From CAYXLI01 sp964464925 (GTDB lineage Bacteria > Acidobacteriota > Terriglobia > Bryobacterales > Bryobacteraceae), in NCBI GenBank assembly GCA_964464925.1, contig CAYXLI010000016.1, forward strand, positions 62,001-126,000: a stretch of DNA of 64,000 bases. Direction: 5' to 3'. A program made the position numbers and the translations under genes. Positions 46,096 through 53,596 of this stretch are shown piece after piece; position 1 is the stretch's first letter; the number at the start of each line of letters is the position of its first letter. The notes beneath the pieces are model-generated. The model searched no databases and was not told the origin of the DNA. It saw nothing but the letters and a program-made list of their open reading frames with translations.

Positions 46096-47018
46096 GTTGG
46101 ATTCTCCGCCAGCCGGATCATCTCCGCCATCGCCAGTTTCGATTTCTCCGGATCGGTCCCGTCCAGGAAGTGCGTTTCCAGCCCGACGCATCCCTTATAT
46201 CCGTCTTTCTCGAGAGCACGGAACAGACCGTTCCAGTCCAGCTTGTTCTTCTCCAACAACAGCGTCTTGCCCTTTGCCTGCACATTCATCAGCCGCTTCT
46301 TCGGAATGTGCGGATACCCATCCGGGAATGCGCGCTCCTGCTCGGTAGGCACATTGAACGTATCCCAGTTCAGCCCTACGCTCTTCGCATGCACATAGCC
46401 GATGAACTTTCCGAGTTCCGCGCTGCTCGCGGTGTTTTGTGAGCCTTCATTTTCCACCAGCAGATGGATCTTTTCCTTTTCCGCTACCTGTGCCATCTCA
46501 GAGATGATTTCCGCAATCCGCGGATAAACGGACTCCGGCTCCGCCACACGATTGAACGTGAAAATGCGAAGCTTGTCCACACCTAGAATGTGCGCGGCGC
46601 GAATGCCCTGCTTCAGATCGTCAATGCGGGAATCGAACGCCTTCTGGTCGCGCGCAATGCGCTTCTCTTTCTGCTCCGTCGTCTCAGGGCGCGAGCGCTT
46701 CGGGTCCGTGCCCGGCAGCGTGAACTTCAGGAACGGCGTATTGAAGAAGGAAATCGTGATGCCGCGCGATTGGAACTCCTTCGCGAACGCGTTCAGGCGG
46801 TCCTCCGGCAGTTTGTAGAAATGGATTCTCTCGCCGGGCACATCGCGCAGTTCCAGGTTCTTCAGCCCGAATTTTTCGAGGAAAGCGTACACGTCATTCA
46901 TGGAAGTCTTTGAGACTTCATCGGCAATTATGCTCAAACGCGTGCGGTCAATCTTGTTGGACCGCGCCTCCAATAGAGGAGCGGCGGCGAGAGTGGAAAG
47001 GAACTGACGGCGAAGCAT
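46092..47018 (-). CDS. Exported sugar-phosphate isomerase/epimerase-like TIM barrel
   Basis: A 308-residue AP-endonuclease-2-type TIM barrel (xylose-isomerase-like superfamily). The N-terminus is a Tat-like signal (LRRQFLSTLAAAPLLEA). Characteristic segments are NLELRDVPGERIHFY, RAAHILGVDKLRIFTFN, IHLLVENEGSQNTA (metal-binding Glu), VGLNWDTFNV and GCVGLETHFLDG. Exported members are common in Acidobacteriota next to Gfo/Idh/MocA proteins. Substrate unknown. The stop overlaps the start of the next minus-strand gene by 4 bp. Confidence 0.85.
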   Translation of the reverse strand: MLRRQFLSTLAAAPLLEARSNKIDRTRLSIIADEVSKTSMNDVYAFLEKFGLKNLELRDVPGERIHFYKLPEDRLNAFAKEFQSRGITISFFNTPFLKFTLPGTDPKRSRPETTEQKEKRIARDQKAFDSRIDDLKQGIRAAHILGVDKLRIFTFNRVAEPESVYPRIAEIISEMAQVAEKEKIHLLVENEGSQNTASSAELGKFIGYVHAKSVGLNWDTFNVPTEQERAFPDGYPHIPKKRLMNVQAKGKTLLLEKNKLDWNGLFRALEKDGYKGCVGLETHFLDGTDPEKSKLAMAEMIRLAENPT

Positions 47019-47092
47019 GTCGGCTCCTATTATATTGGTTCGCCGCTATGGTTAACCGATGGCGAATCCGCAGGGACCAACCATATCCGACA

Positions 47093-47521
47093 ATGGAAGG
47101 GATGCGATATCCCGAACACGTGATTGCGCCCATGCGCGCCGAACTGGCGACCATGGGCGTTCAGGAAACCCGTACACCCGAAGCTGTGGATGAGTTGCTC
47201 GCGCCAGGAAACGGCACGGTGCTCATGATTGTCAACTCATTCTGCGGTTGCGCGGCAGGTCGCGCCCGCCCCGCAATCGGCATCGCTCTTCAGCACAAAA
47301 CTCTTCCCGATAAAATCGCGACTGTCTTTGCGGGCGGTGACCTCGAAGCGACCGCGCGCGTCCGCGAGCTTGCCCGCGAGTACCCGCCCTCCTCTCCTTC
47401 CATGATCCTGTTTCGGGATGGCAAACCTGTCTACATGCTGCACCGCCGCGATATCGAGCCACGCGTCGCCCCCGAGATTGCCGATATTCTCAAACAAGCA
47501 TTCGATGAGCACTGTGAATGA
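47093..47521 (+). CDS. BrxA/BrxB family bacilliredoxin
   Basis: Thiol-disulfide protein of about 142 residues that in Firmicutes removes bacillithiol from proteins. The active-site motif is NSFCGCAAGRARP, with VFAGGDLEATARVRE and PPSSPSMILF, matching the YphP/YqiW family nearly throughout. I choose ATG 47093 (MEGMRYPEHVIAPMRAEL); ATG at 47048 or 47102 is possible, and the frame open to 46910 would run antisense into the neighbouring gene. It overlaps yceH by 4 bp. What thiol it serves in an acidobacterium is unclear. Confidence 0.87.
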   Translation: MEGMRYPEHVIAPMRAELATMGVQETRTPEAVDELLAPGNGTVLMIVNSFCGCAAGRARPAIGIALQHKTLPDKIATVFAGGDLEATARVRELAREYPPSSPSMILFRDGKPVYMLHRRDIEPRVAPEIADILKQAFDEHCE

Positions 47522-48132
47522 CCCTGACTCCGGTAGAGGTTCGCGTCCTTGGCAGCCTGATCGAAAAGGAGATCACAACGCCTGAGTATTACCCTCTCAG
47601 CCTGAACGCCCTCGTCAACGCCTGCAACCAGAAGTCGAACCGCGAGCCGGTAATGTCGCTGTCCGAGGGCGACGTCGAGGACGCCTTGGCATCACTTCGC
47701 GAACAAGGTCTAACACTTGTGCAAACGGGAAGCCGGGTGAGCAAGTACGGGCACCGCATTGTAGAGAAGCTAAACCTCGGCCGTCGCGAGACTGCGGTCC
47801 TCTGCGAACTGATGCTCCGTGGCCCGCAGACTTTGGGCGAGCTCCGAAGCCGCGCCGACCGCATGTACCACTTTGACGATCTGGATCAGGTAGAATCCGT
47901 GATAAGGCACCTCTCCGAAGTGGGTCTTGCTATTCGACTGGAGCGCCAAGCCGGCACCAAAGAAGCCCGGTACGCCCACCTCCTTGCAGGAGAACCCGTT
48001 CTCCAAGAACCAGTTAGCCCTTCCCCGGCAAGCGATCGTGTCGGCGTTCTCGAGACCGAAATGGCTTCGCTTCGCAAAAGAATGGAGATGCTGGAGGAGC
48101 AGTTAGCCTCGTTTCGCAAGCAGTTCGAATGA
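47518..48132 (+). CDS. yceH: YceH family protein (DUF480)
   Basis: A 204-residue DUF480 protein. Two winged-helix domains are recognisable, with the family openings LTPVEVRVLGSLIEKE and TTPEYYPLSLNALVNACNQKSNR (split by a short loop) and later RRETAVLCELMLRGPQT. A coiled-coil tail (about 178-204, ETEMASLRKRMEMLEEQL) ends the protein. Molecular role unknown. Start overlaps the bacilliredoxin stop (ATGA), and stop overlaps the hydrolase start (ATGA), making a three-gene unit. Confidence 0.9.
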   Translation: MTLTPVEVRVLGSLIEKEITTPEYYPLSLNALVNACNQKSNREPVMSLSEGDVEDALASLREQGLTLVQTGSRVSKYGHRIVEKLNLGRRETAVLCELMLRGPQTLGELRSRADRMYHFDDLDQVESVIRHLSEVGLAIRLERQAGTKEARYAHLLAGEPVLQEPVSPSPASDRVGVLETEMASLRKRMEMLEEQLASFRKQFE

Positions 48133-48686
48133 TCTCGATCCTACTCACCCACGGCGCCGGCACCGATGCCAACTCGCAGTTCCTCATCGAACTGGACGAG
48201 GCGCTCACGGCCGAAGGCGCGTTTGTACACCGGTACACACTTCCGTTCCGCCAACAAGGCAAAACCCCTAATCCGTCCGTCGCGGTCCAGGACCGGGAGG
48301 GGTTACGACAGGAGTTGGGACGTCTGCGCGCCGAGCGGCAAGGCACTGTGCTCGCCGCCGGCCACTCCTACGGCGGTCGGCAGATCACGATGCTCGCGTC
48401 CGAGATGCCCGGCATCGCGGACCGGATTGTGGCTCTGTCATATCCGCTTCACCCACCGAACAAGCCCGGCCAACTTCGCACCGAGCACTTTCCCGCCCTC
48501 GTAACGCCCGTCCTGATCATCCAAGGCACCCGCGATGAGTTCGGCTCGCGCGAAGAGATTGAAGAAGCATCGAAACTCGTTCGGGCTCCCAAGCGCCTGC
48601 TGTTCCTTGAGGGCGAGCGGCACTCGTTTCGGCGCAAGGTGATCGTAACGGTCGCCCAGGCAATCTGCGAGTTTGCCCACGTCTAA
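48129..48686 (+). CDS. Alpha/beta hydrolase of the dienelactone/KANL3-Tex30 type
   Basis: A 185-residue small alpha/beta hydrolase. It begins ISILLTHGAGTDANS (oxyanion region), with nucleophile elbow AAGHSYGGRQ (Ser about 80), acid residue in VLIIQGTRDEFGS and His in EGERHSF. The lack of a cap domain and the short length match the Tex30/KANL3-like family. Substrate unknown. Third gene of the bacilliredoxin-yceH unit, with a 4-bp overlap. Confidence 0.83.
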   Translation: MISILLTHGAGTDANSQFLIELDEALTAEGAFVHRYTLPFRQQGKTPNPSVAVQDREGLRQELGRLRAERQGTVLAAGHSYGGRQITMLASEMPGIADRIVALSYPLHPPNKPGQLRTEHFPALVTPVLIIQGTRDEFGSREEIEEASKLVRAPKRLLFLEGERHSFRRKVIVTVAQAICEFAHV

Positions 48687-48707
48687 CATTCATGCACCGG
48701 GCGGGCT

Positions 48708-48736
48708 TTGCACAACCCTTCACGATCGTGTATCAT
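48708..48736 (+). promoter_or_regulatory. Promoter of the rplU-rpmA operon
   Basis: TTGCAC (48708-48713) and TATCAT (48731-48736) are spaced by 17 bases, 85 bases before the rplU start codon. The long leader that follows suggests post-transcriptional control. Confidence 0.6.
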
Positions 48737-48746
48737 AAAGGATTGT

Positions 48747-48769
48747 GGCGCGTAGTTTTCTTGCGCGCC
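48747..48769 (+). promoter_or_regulatory. Structured rplU (L21) mRNA leader
   Basis: In the leader between the promoter and rplU, GGCGCG (48747-48752) pairs with CGCGCC (48764-48769) around an 11-base loop. L21 genes in several phyla carry autoregulatory leaders; whether this is one of them is an inference from position and structure only. Confidence 0.4.
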
Positions 48770-48821
48770 GGTGTGCGCTTCCTGCAAGCCTACCGGAAAC
48801 CTAAGTAAATTCAGAGGATCT

Positions 48822-49136
48822 ATGTACGCAGTCATTGAAACAGGCGGCAAGCAGTACCGTGTCTCGCCAGGCGATTCGATCAAGGTGGAAACGATCGAAG
48901 GCGCGGCGGCAGGCGCGACAGTGGAATTTGGCGGTCTGCTCGCGGCCTCCAATGCATCGGGCGAATTGTTGACCGGTTCGGCACTCAACAACGCGAAGGT
49001 CGTCGCAACCGTCAAAGGCGAAGGCCGCGCCGACAAGGTCATTGTCTTCAAGTTCAAACGGAAGAAGCAGTACAAGCGGACCTACGGTCATCGTCAAAAC
49101 TACACGGAACTGACGGTGAACGATATCGTCCTCTAA
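48822..49136 (+). CDS. rplU: 50S ribosomal protein L21
   Basis: A 104-residue 23S rRNA-binding ribosomal protein. The family start MYAVIETGGKQYRVSPGD follows AGAGGATC at ATG 48822; the frame is open 17 codons further but those lack conservation. Family features continue with KVVATVKGEG and the C-terminal FKFKRKKQYKRTYGHRQNYT, which includes the L21 signature. First gene of rplU-rpmA-obgE. Confidence 0.97.
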   Translation: MYAVIETGGKQYRVSPGDSIKVETIEGAAAGATVEFGGLLAASNASGELLTGSALNNAKVVATVKGEGRADKVIVFKFKRKKQYKRTYGHRQNYTELTVNDIVL

Positions 49137-49159
49137 GGGGCGCCACGGAGTAGAGAACA

Positions 49160-49417
49160 ATGGCACATAAAAAAGGATTAGGCAGTTCTAAAAACGGCCG
49201 CGACTCGAATGCGCAGCGGCTTGGTGTAAAAGCCTTCGGCGGCGAGTTGGTGACCGGCGGCTCCATCATTGTGCGGCAGCGCGGGACGCGCTACAAGGCT
49301 GGCGAAAACGTCGGCATCGGGAAGGACGACACTCTGTTTGCCCGCATCGGCGGGTACGTGGAATTTAGAGACCGCGGCCGTATGGGCAAGTTCGTCAGCA
49401 TCCGCTCCCAGGAATAG
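49160..49417 (+). CDS. rpmA: 50S ribosomal protein L27
   Basis: An 85-residue protein whose N-terminal tail reaches the peptidyl transferase centre. MAHKKGLGSSKNGRDSNAQR opens the typical sequence, with GGSIIVRQRGTRY (L27 signature region) and IGKDDTLFARIGGYVEF. It lies 23 bp after rplU with GGAG upstream. Confidence 0.97.
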   Translation: MAHKKGLGSSKNGRDSNAQRLGVKAFGGELVTGGSIIVRQRGTRYKAGENVGIGKDDTLFARIGGYVEFRDRGRMGKFVSIRSQE

Positions 49418-49438
49418 TTTCGGTTCTATAGTCTTTCC

Positions 49439-49479
49439 GGGCCGCCGGTCGAAAAGACCGTGCGGCCCTTCGTATTTTT
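49439..49479 (+). terminator. Terminator-like hairpin between rpmA and obgE
   Basis: GGGCCGC-CGGTC (49439-49450) pairs with GACCG-(T)-GCGGCCC (49456-49468), a 12-bp stem with one bulge and a 5-base GAAAA loop. The T-rich tail TTCGTATTTTT ends at 49479, only 7 bases before the obgE ATG. It should cut or attenuate transcription into obgE. Confidence 0.72.
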
Positions 49480-49486
49480 CCCTCCC

Positions 49487-50530
49487 ATGTTCATTGACGA
49501 AGTACGCATCCGAGTGAAGGCCGGCGACGGCGGCAACGGCATTCTCGCCTTCCGGCGCGAGAAGTATGTGCCCCGCGGAGGCCCGAGCGGCGGCGACGGT
49601 GGACGAGGAGGCGACATAAGCATGGTGGCGAGCGTACATCACAATACGCTGCTCCACTTTCGCTTCAACCCGGAGCACACGGCGCAGCGCGGAAGGCACG
49701 GCGAGGGCAGCAACAAGAAGGGCCGGGACGGTACGGGAATCGAACTGCCAGTCCCAATCGGCACGATCGTTTACGACGACGGGACAGGTGAGAAGCTTTT
49801 TGATTTCGTCGAGCCTGGGCAGTCGTTTGTCGTAGCGAAGGGTGGGCGAGGAGGACGCGGCAATGCGCGCTTCGCAACGTCGACTCACCAGACGCCGACC
49901 GAACATGAGGACGGTAAGCCCGGCGAAGAGAAACGCTTGCGGCTCGAATTGAAGCTGCTCGCAGACGTCGGATTGGTGGGCTTCCCGAACGCCGGCAAAT
50001 CAACGCTGATCTCTCGCATCTCGGCAGCGCGGCCGAAGATCGCGGATTACCCATTCACAACACTGGAACCGAACCTCGGCGTGGTCAGCACCGACGACCA
50101 GCGCAGCTACGTAGTGGCCGATATACCGGGCTTGATCGAAGGGGCGCACGAGGGCCACGGGCTCGGCATTCAGTTCCTGAAACATATTGAGCGCACCAAG
50201 GTTCTCGTGCATCTCGTCGATGTCTCGGAGGAAAGCGGACGCCAGCCGGTGCGCGACTTTGAAGTCGTAATGGAAGAGCTAAGTAATTTCAGTGAGGAAC
50301 TTACGCGCAAGCCGATGGTGCTTGTTGCAAACAAGCTGGACGTGGCCCAGGATCCATCACGCATCGAAGCTCTTGCTGAGGTCGCCCGCATTCGCAATCT
50401 GCCCTTCTTCACGATCTCGGCTGTAACCGGCATGGGTCTTGAGAAGCTGAAGCGCGCGCTTGAAGCGCAAGTATTTCAAGCTCCGGAGGAGACTACGCCT
50501 ATGCCTTCTTCGCCGACGGCTGAGACTTAG
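49487..50530 (+). CDS. obgE: GTPase Obg
   Basis: A 347-residue ribosome-associated GTPase used in 50S assembly and stress response. ATG 49487 gives the family start FIDEVRIRVKAGDGGNG. The Obg fold (1-158) is glycine rich; the G domain carries GFPNAGKST (G1), DIPGLIEGAHEGHG (G3) and NKLD (G4). No good ribosome site is seen, because the upstream bases belong to the terminator-like T tract; GTG 49460 would put the start inside the hairpin. Its last 32 bp overlap the convergent zinc-ribbon gene. Confidence 0.95.
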   Translation: MFIDEVRIRVKAGDGGNGILAFRREKYVPRGGPSGGDGGRGGDISMVASVHHNTLLHFRFNPEHTAQRGRHGEGSNKKGRDGTGIELPVPIGTIVYDDGTGEKLFDFVEPGQSFVVAKGGRGGRGNARFATSTHQTPTEHEDGKPGEEKRLRLELKLLADVGLVGFPNAGKSTLISRISAARPKIADYPFTTLEPNLGVVSTDDQRSYVVADIPGLIEGAHEGHGLGIQFLKHIERTKVLVHLVDVSEESGRQPVRDFEVVMEELSNFSEELTRKPMVLVANKLDVAQDPSRIEALAEVARIRNLPFFTISAVTGMGLEKLKRALEAQVFQAPEETTPMPSSPTAET

Positions 50531-50732
50531 CTCTACCGCTCACATAGAAGCGTTTCGTGCAGGCACGGCAACGTCGCGGCGTCTTGCTGAACAGCGCTCG
50601 CCAAATCGTATCGCGAAGAGAATGTTCTTTCGACGGCCGTGTGTCCCGGCTCATACAAACCGGACATGGGTAATCGCGATCGGCCATGGATTCAGCGTAG
50701 CAACCTACGCCGCCCCCAAGCGCATGACTCAA
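50499..50732 (-). CDS. Small double-CxxC zinc-ribbon protein
   Basis: A 77-residue ORF starting at TTG 50732, which overlaps the stop of the cytochrome gene as TTGA; ATG 50687 would give 62 residues. Two CxxC pairs (CPVC and CRAC) about 28 residues apart could bind zinc, and the rest is basic (RRCRACTKRFYV, SAKKA). I do not recognise a family. Position directly downstream of the cytochrome gene and overlap with obgE support a real, compact gene, but it is short. Confidence 0.5.
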   Translation of the reverse strand: MSHALGGGVGCYAESMADRDYPCPVCMSRDTRPSKEHSLRDTIWRALFSKTPRRCRACTKRFYVSGRAKSQPSAKKA

Positions 50733-51706
50733 CGTTGCGCTACTTGCACCGGATGAATGTCGACCTTGTTCACAACCGCGGGCTGCTGCATCAGATAGTC
50801 ATAAATCGTATCCAGATCGCTCACGGGCAGTTGGATGACATTCAGCCAAGGCATCACCGTGAACTTCTCCGGCCCGACGGCTTGCGGTCCTTTCTCGAAC
50901 TGTTCACGATGAAGCGCAATGCGCTGCTTGAAGTATTCGCGAGACCAATTTCCGATGCCTGTTTCCTTGTCCGGCGTTATGTTCGCGCTCACGACAGTTC
51001 CCATCATGGTTTCGAACTTGCGGCCGCCCGCGAATTTCATGCCAGCTACCGGCTTGCCACGCTCTGCCTGCGTGTGGCAGTCCTCACAATGCCCAAGGGT
51101 AATGAGGTACTCGCCGTAGACATGACCACTGGAAGGCGCAGGAGTAGCGATCTTTTCCGTGACCGGTCGCGGAACCCCTTTGATCATGACTGAAAGAAAC
51201 ATCGGAAGCTGCATGCGGGCAACGTCGCTGCGGATTGGAGGGATCGAATTGAGGTACGCTACCAGCGCCTGCACGTCGTCATCGCTCATGTGCCGGTAGC
51301 TGCTATACGGCATCATTGGGAAGAGTACTTTGCCGTCCTTGTTAATGCCTTCACGAATGGCACGGATCTTTTCCCCGTCGGTCCACGTACCGATGCCGGT
51401 ATCCTTGTCGGGCGTGATGTTCGGTACGCGGATATCGAGCCCGTCCATTCGTCCCATGTCCTGCCCGCTTGCCAGTTTGCCTTCCATGGCGGGGCTGTCC
51501 TGCAGCCGGTAATTGTGTGGCGAGTGGCACCCGGTGCAATTCGCCAGCGTAAAGACGTACTTTCCGCGAGCGATGCGCTCCGGAGTCATCGCCACTTGGA
51601 TTGCGGACGGCTCCGCGACTGTTGGCTTTCGAAGAACCAGATATCCGATGCCGGCCAAACCAAGCACAACGATCCCGAGAAGGACAAACCCAATCTTCTT
51701 CAACAT
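50729..51706 (-). CDS. Membrane-anchored diheme cytochrome c
   Basis: A 325-residue cytochrome with an N-terminal membrane anchor (IGFVLLGIVVLGLAGIGYLVL). It has two class I heme sites, CTGCH (about 57) and CEDCH (about 206), each followed by the same PNITPDKDTGIG / ANITPDKETGIG sequence, so the two domains come from an internal duplication. This pattern is typical of alcohol/sorbosone dehydrogenase-associated cytochromes. Electron donor and acceptor are unknown. Confidence 0.9.
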   Translation of the reverse strand: MLKKIGFVLLGIVVLGLAGIGYLVLRKPTVAEPSAIQVAMTPERIARGKYVFTLANCTGCHSPHNYRLQDSPAMEGKLASGQDMGRMDGLDIRVPNITPDKDTGIGTWTDGEKIRAIREGINKDGKVLFPMMPYSSYRHMSDDDVQALVAYLNSIPPIRSDVARMQLPMFLSVMIKGVPRPVTEKIATPAPSSGHVYGEYLITLGHCEDCHTQAERGKPVAGMKFAGGRKFETMMGTVVSANITPDKETGIGNWSREYFKQRIALHREQFEKGPQAVGPEKFTVMPWLNVIQLPVSDLDTIYDYLMQQPAVVNKVDIHPVQVAQR

Positions 51707-51809
51707 AGAGATTCAATATCCTAACGTACTCATCCCGATGCGGTAACGGACTGCGGTATCGCACCACCAGTGTTGATGCAGTATAGCCAAGCAGACGATA
51801 TTGCGTGCC

Positions 51810-52646
51810 CTATGCCGGACGGATCTTACGAAACTCGGCGAGGCAGCGCTGTGCCGTTTCCACGGAAGAGTACTTGCTGCCCTCCTGCTCGATCAGGTAG
51901 TACTCGACGCCGCCCTTCTTCTCCGCAGCATCCAAGATCTTCTTCCAGTCCGCTTCGCCTTCTCCGAAGAGAGCTTTGTAGCCGATTGACGGATCTTTGG
52001 ACCACTCCTTGCAGTGAAGGGAGGCGATACGGCCCGGGTTGGCATTGATCCACGCAACGGGGTCAGAGCCGGCTTCCAGGCAGGTGCCGACGTCGAGTTG
52101 GAGAGCAACGCTCTTATCCGTGTTCGAGGCGAGCACTTCGATGGGGCGCTTGCCGTCAATGGGCGTGAACTCGGTGCGATGATTATGGAACCCGGTGCGG
52201 AGGCCAGCCGGTTTCAGCTTCGTGGATGCCTGGTTCAGCTTGTCGGCGACGCCTTTCCAGTCATCCAGAGTTTTCGCGGGCGCACTGGCGAGGATCACGA
52301 ACTTGCTGCCGAGGATATTGTTCAGTTCAGTCGCTTTGTCGAGATCGGTCGTTAGGGAATTCAACCCATTGTGCGTCGAAAAACATCGGATGCCGAGGCC
52401 ATCCAGTCTCTTGCGCATCTCTTTCGCCTGATCCGGAGTCCAGGACATATAGGGTGAAAAGAATTCGAGCCCCTGATATCCCATCTTGGCGACGGCATCG
52501 ACGGTGCCATTGGGATCTTCTTTCAAGCGATCCCGAACCGAGAACATTTCCAACCCTACAGGAATCTTTTTCCTGGCGGCTGTGAGCAGCGGGGCCGCTG
52601 CGGAAGCGGCGAGAAACGAGCGCCTGGTAAGAGAAAAGTTCGACAT
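51810..52646 (-). CDS. Exported sugar-phosphate isomerase/epimerase-like TIM barrel
   Basis: A 278-residue xylose-isomerase-like TIM barrel with a Tat-like signal (LTRRSFLAASAAAPLLTA). Family segments include IPVGLEMFSVRDRL, GYQGLEFFSPY, RTGFHNHRTEF (metal ligand), LQLDVGTCLEAG and HCKEWSKDP. A second member of the type encoded at 46092. Both are probably periplasmic sugar-processing proteins. It is divergent from the DUF423 gene across 34 bp. Confidence 0.86.
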   Translation of the reverse strand: MSNFSLTRRSFLAASAAAPLLTAARKKIPVGLEMFSVRDRLKEDPNGTVDAVAKMGYQGLEFFSPYMSWTPDQAKEMRKRLDGLGIRCFSTHNGLNSLTTDLDKATELNNILGSKFVILASAPAKTLDDWKGVADKLNQASTKLKPAGLRTGFHNHRTEFTPIDGKRPIEVLASNTDKSVALQLDVGTCLEAGSDPVAWINANPGRIASLHCKEWSKDPSIGYKALFGEGEADWKKILDAAEKKGGVEYYLIEQEGSKYSSVETAQRCLAEFRKIRPA

Positions 52647-52680
52647 CGTAAGTTATTACATCACAATCAATAGAGACGCC

Positions 52681-53055
52681 ATGAACTGGACAGGAATCGG
52701 AGCAGCGTGCCTGGGACTTGCGGTAATGCTGGGAGCCTTTGGCGCACACGGGTTGCGGGACAAACTGGACGCCTATTCGATGGGCATTTACGAAAAGGCG
52801 GTCTTCTACCACTTCATCCACGCGTTGGGTATCTTGATCGTCTCGCTGATGCCAAGAGTCAACGCACTTCGCAATGATCAAGCGGGATGGATATCCGGCT
52901 TACTGTTCTTCGGAATCCTGATCTTTTCCGGGAGCCTGTATGCGTTGGCAGTAACCGGCGCACGCTTGCTCGGCGCGATTACTCCGATCGGCGGTGTGTG
53001 TTTTATTCTCGGCTGGCTGCTGCTGGCATTCAGAGCTTTCAGGTCACAGCAATAG
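52681..53055 (+). CDS. DUF423 family membrane protein
   Basis: A 124-residue membrane protein with four hydrophobic segments. The family features LGLAVMLGAFGAHGLRD, the YHFIHALGILIV region, LFFGILIFSGSLYAL and ITPIGGVCFILGWLLLA are all present. I start at ATG 52681; the longer frame to 52486 runs antisense into the TIM-barrel gene. Function unknown in the whole family. Confidence 0.9.
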   Translation: MNWTGIGAACLGLAVMLGAFGAHGLRDKLDAYSMGIYEKAVFYHFIHALGILIVSLMPRVNALRNDQAGWISGLLFFGILIFSGSLYALAVTGARLLGAITPIGGVCFILGWLLLAFRAFRSQQ

Positions 53056-53075
53056 CAACTGCAGCTACCGAGTCT

Positions 53076-53537
53076 TCATGCGGGCTGGACTTGGACAGGA
53101 AAATTGACAGACCGCGAGATGAAACAGAGTTCGTGGGCTTTATGGTGCAGGCGTTCGAGTTCCCCAGCGCGCGATGGATCCGCGAGAGTGACACTTGGGC
53201 GCAAAGTTACGGATGTGAACTCTCCGCTTCCGTCCGAATTCTCACGCATGGTACCGCGCGGGTAATCTTCGTACGCGGTGACCACAATGCCTGCTTCCGC
53301 GCATACGTGGAGGAACCAGAGCATATGACAGGAGGACAGTGTAGAGACAAGAAGTTCTTCCGGATTGTATCGGCTGCCCTCGCCGCGAAAACTCGGATCC
53401 GAAGAACCGAGAATGGCATGTGCCTTCCCTTCTCCAGTGATTTCGTGATTGCGGCTGTAGGCGCGATAGCCAGACGTTCCTGTACCCGTATTGCCGGTCC
53501 ACCTCATGGTGAGGGCGTAGTGATGTTCGTGGGCCAT
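53076..53537 (-). CDS. OsmC/Ohr family peroxidase-like protein
   Basis: A 153-residue OsmC-type protein, which reduces organic hydroperoxides through two cysteines. The first lies in VSTLSSCHMLWFL, the second in HKAHELCFISRSV, and the family RYNPEELLVSTLS region precedes them. Closer to the OsmC-like subgroup than to Ohr. Convergent with DUF423 across 20 bp. Confidence 0.9.
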   Translation of the reverse strand: MAHEHHYALTMRWTGNTGTGTSGYRAYSRNHEITGEGKAHAILGSSDPSFRGEGSRYNPEELLVSTLSSCHMLWFLHVCAEAGIVVTAYEDYPRGTMRENSDGSGEFTSVTLRPSVTLADPSRAGELERLHHKAHELCFISRSVNFPVQVQPA

Positions 53538-53596
53538 TCCAATATTATGTGCGGCTGCGGGCGGGCTCCCCTTGAGACTGCAGCCCGCGTATCCGG

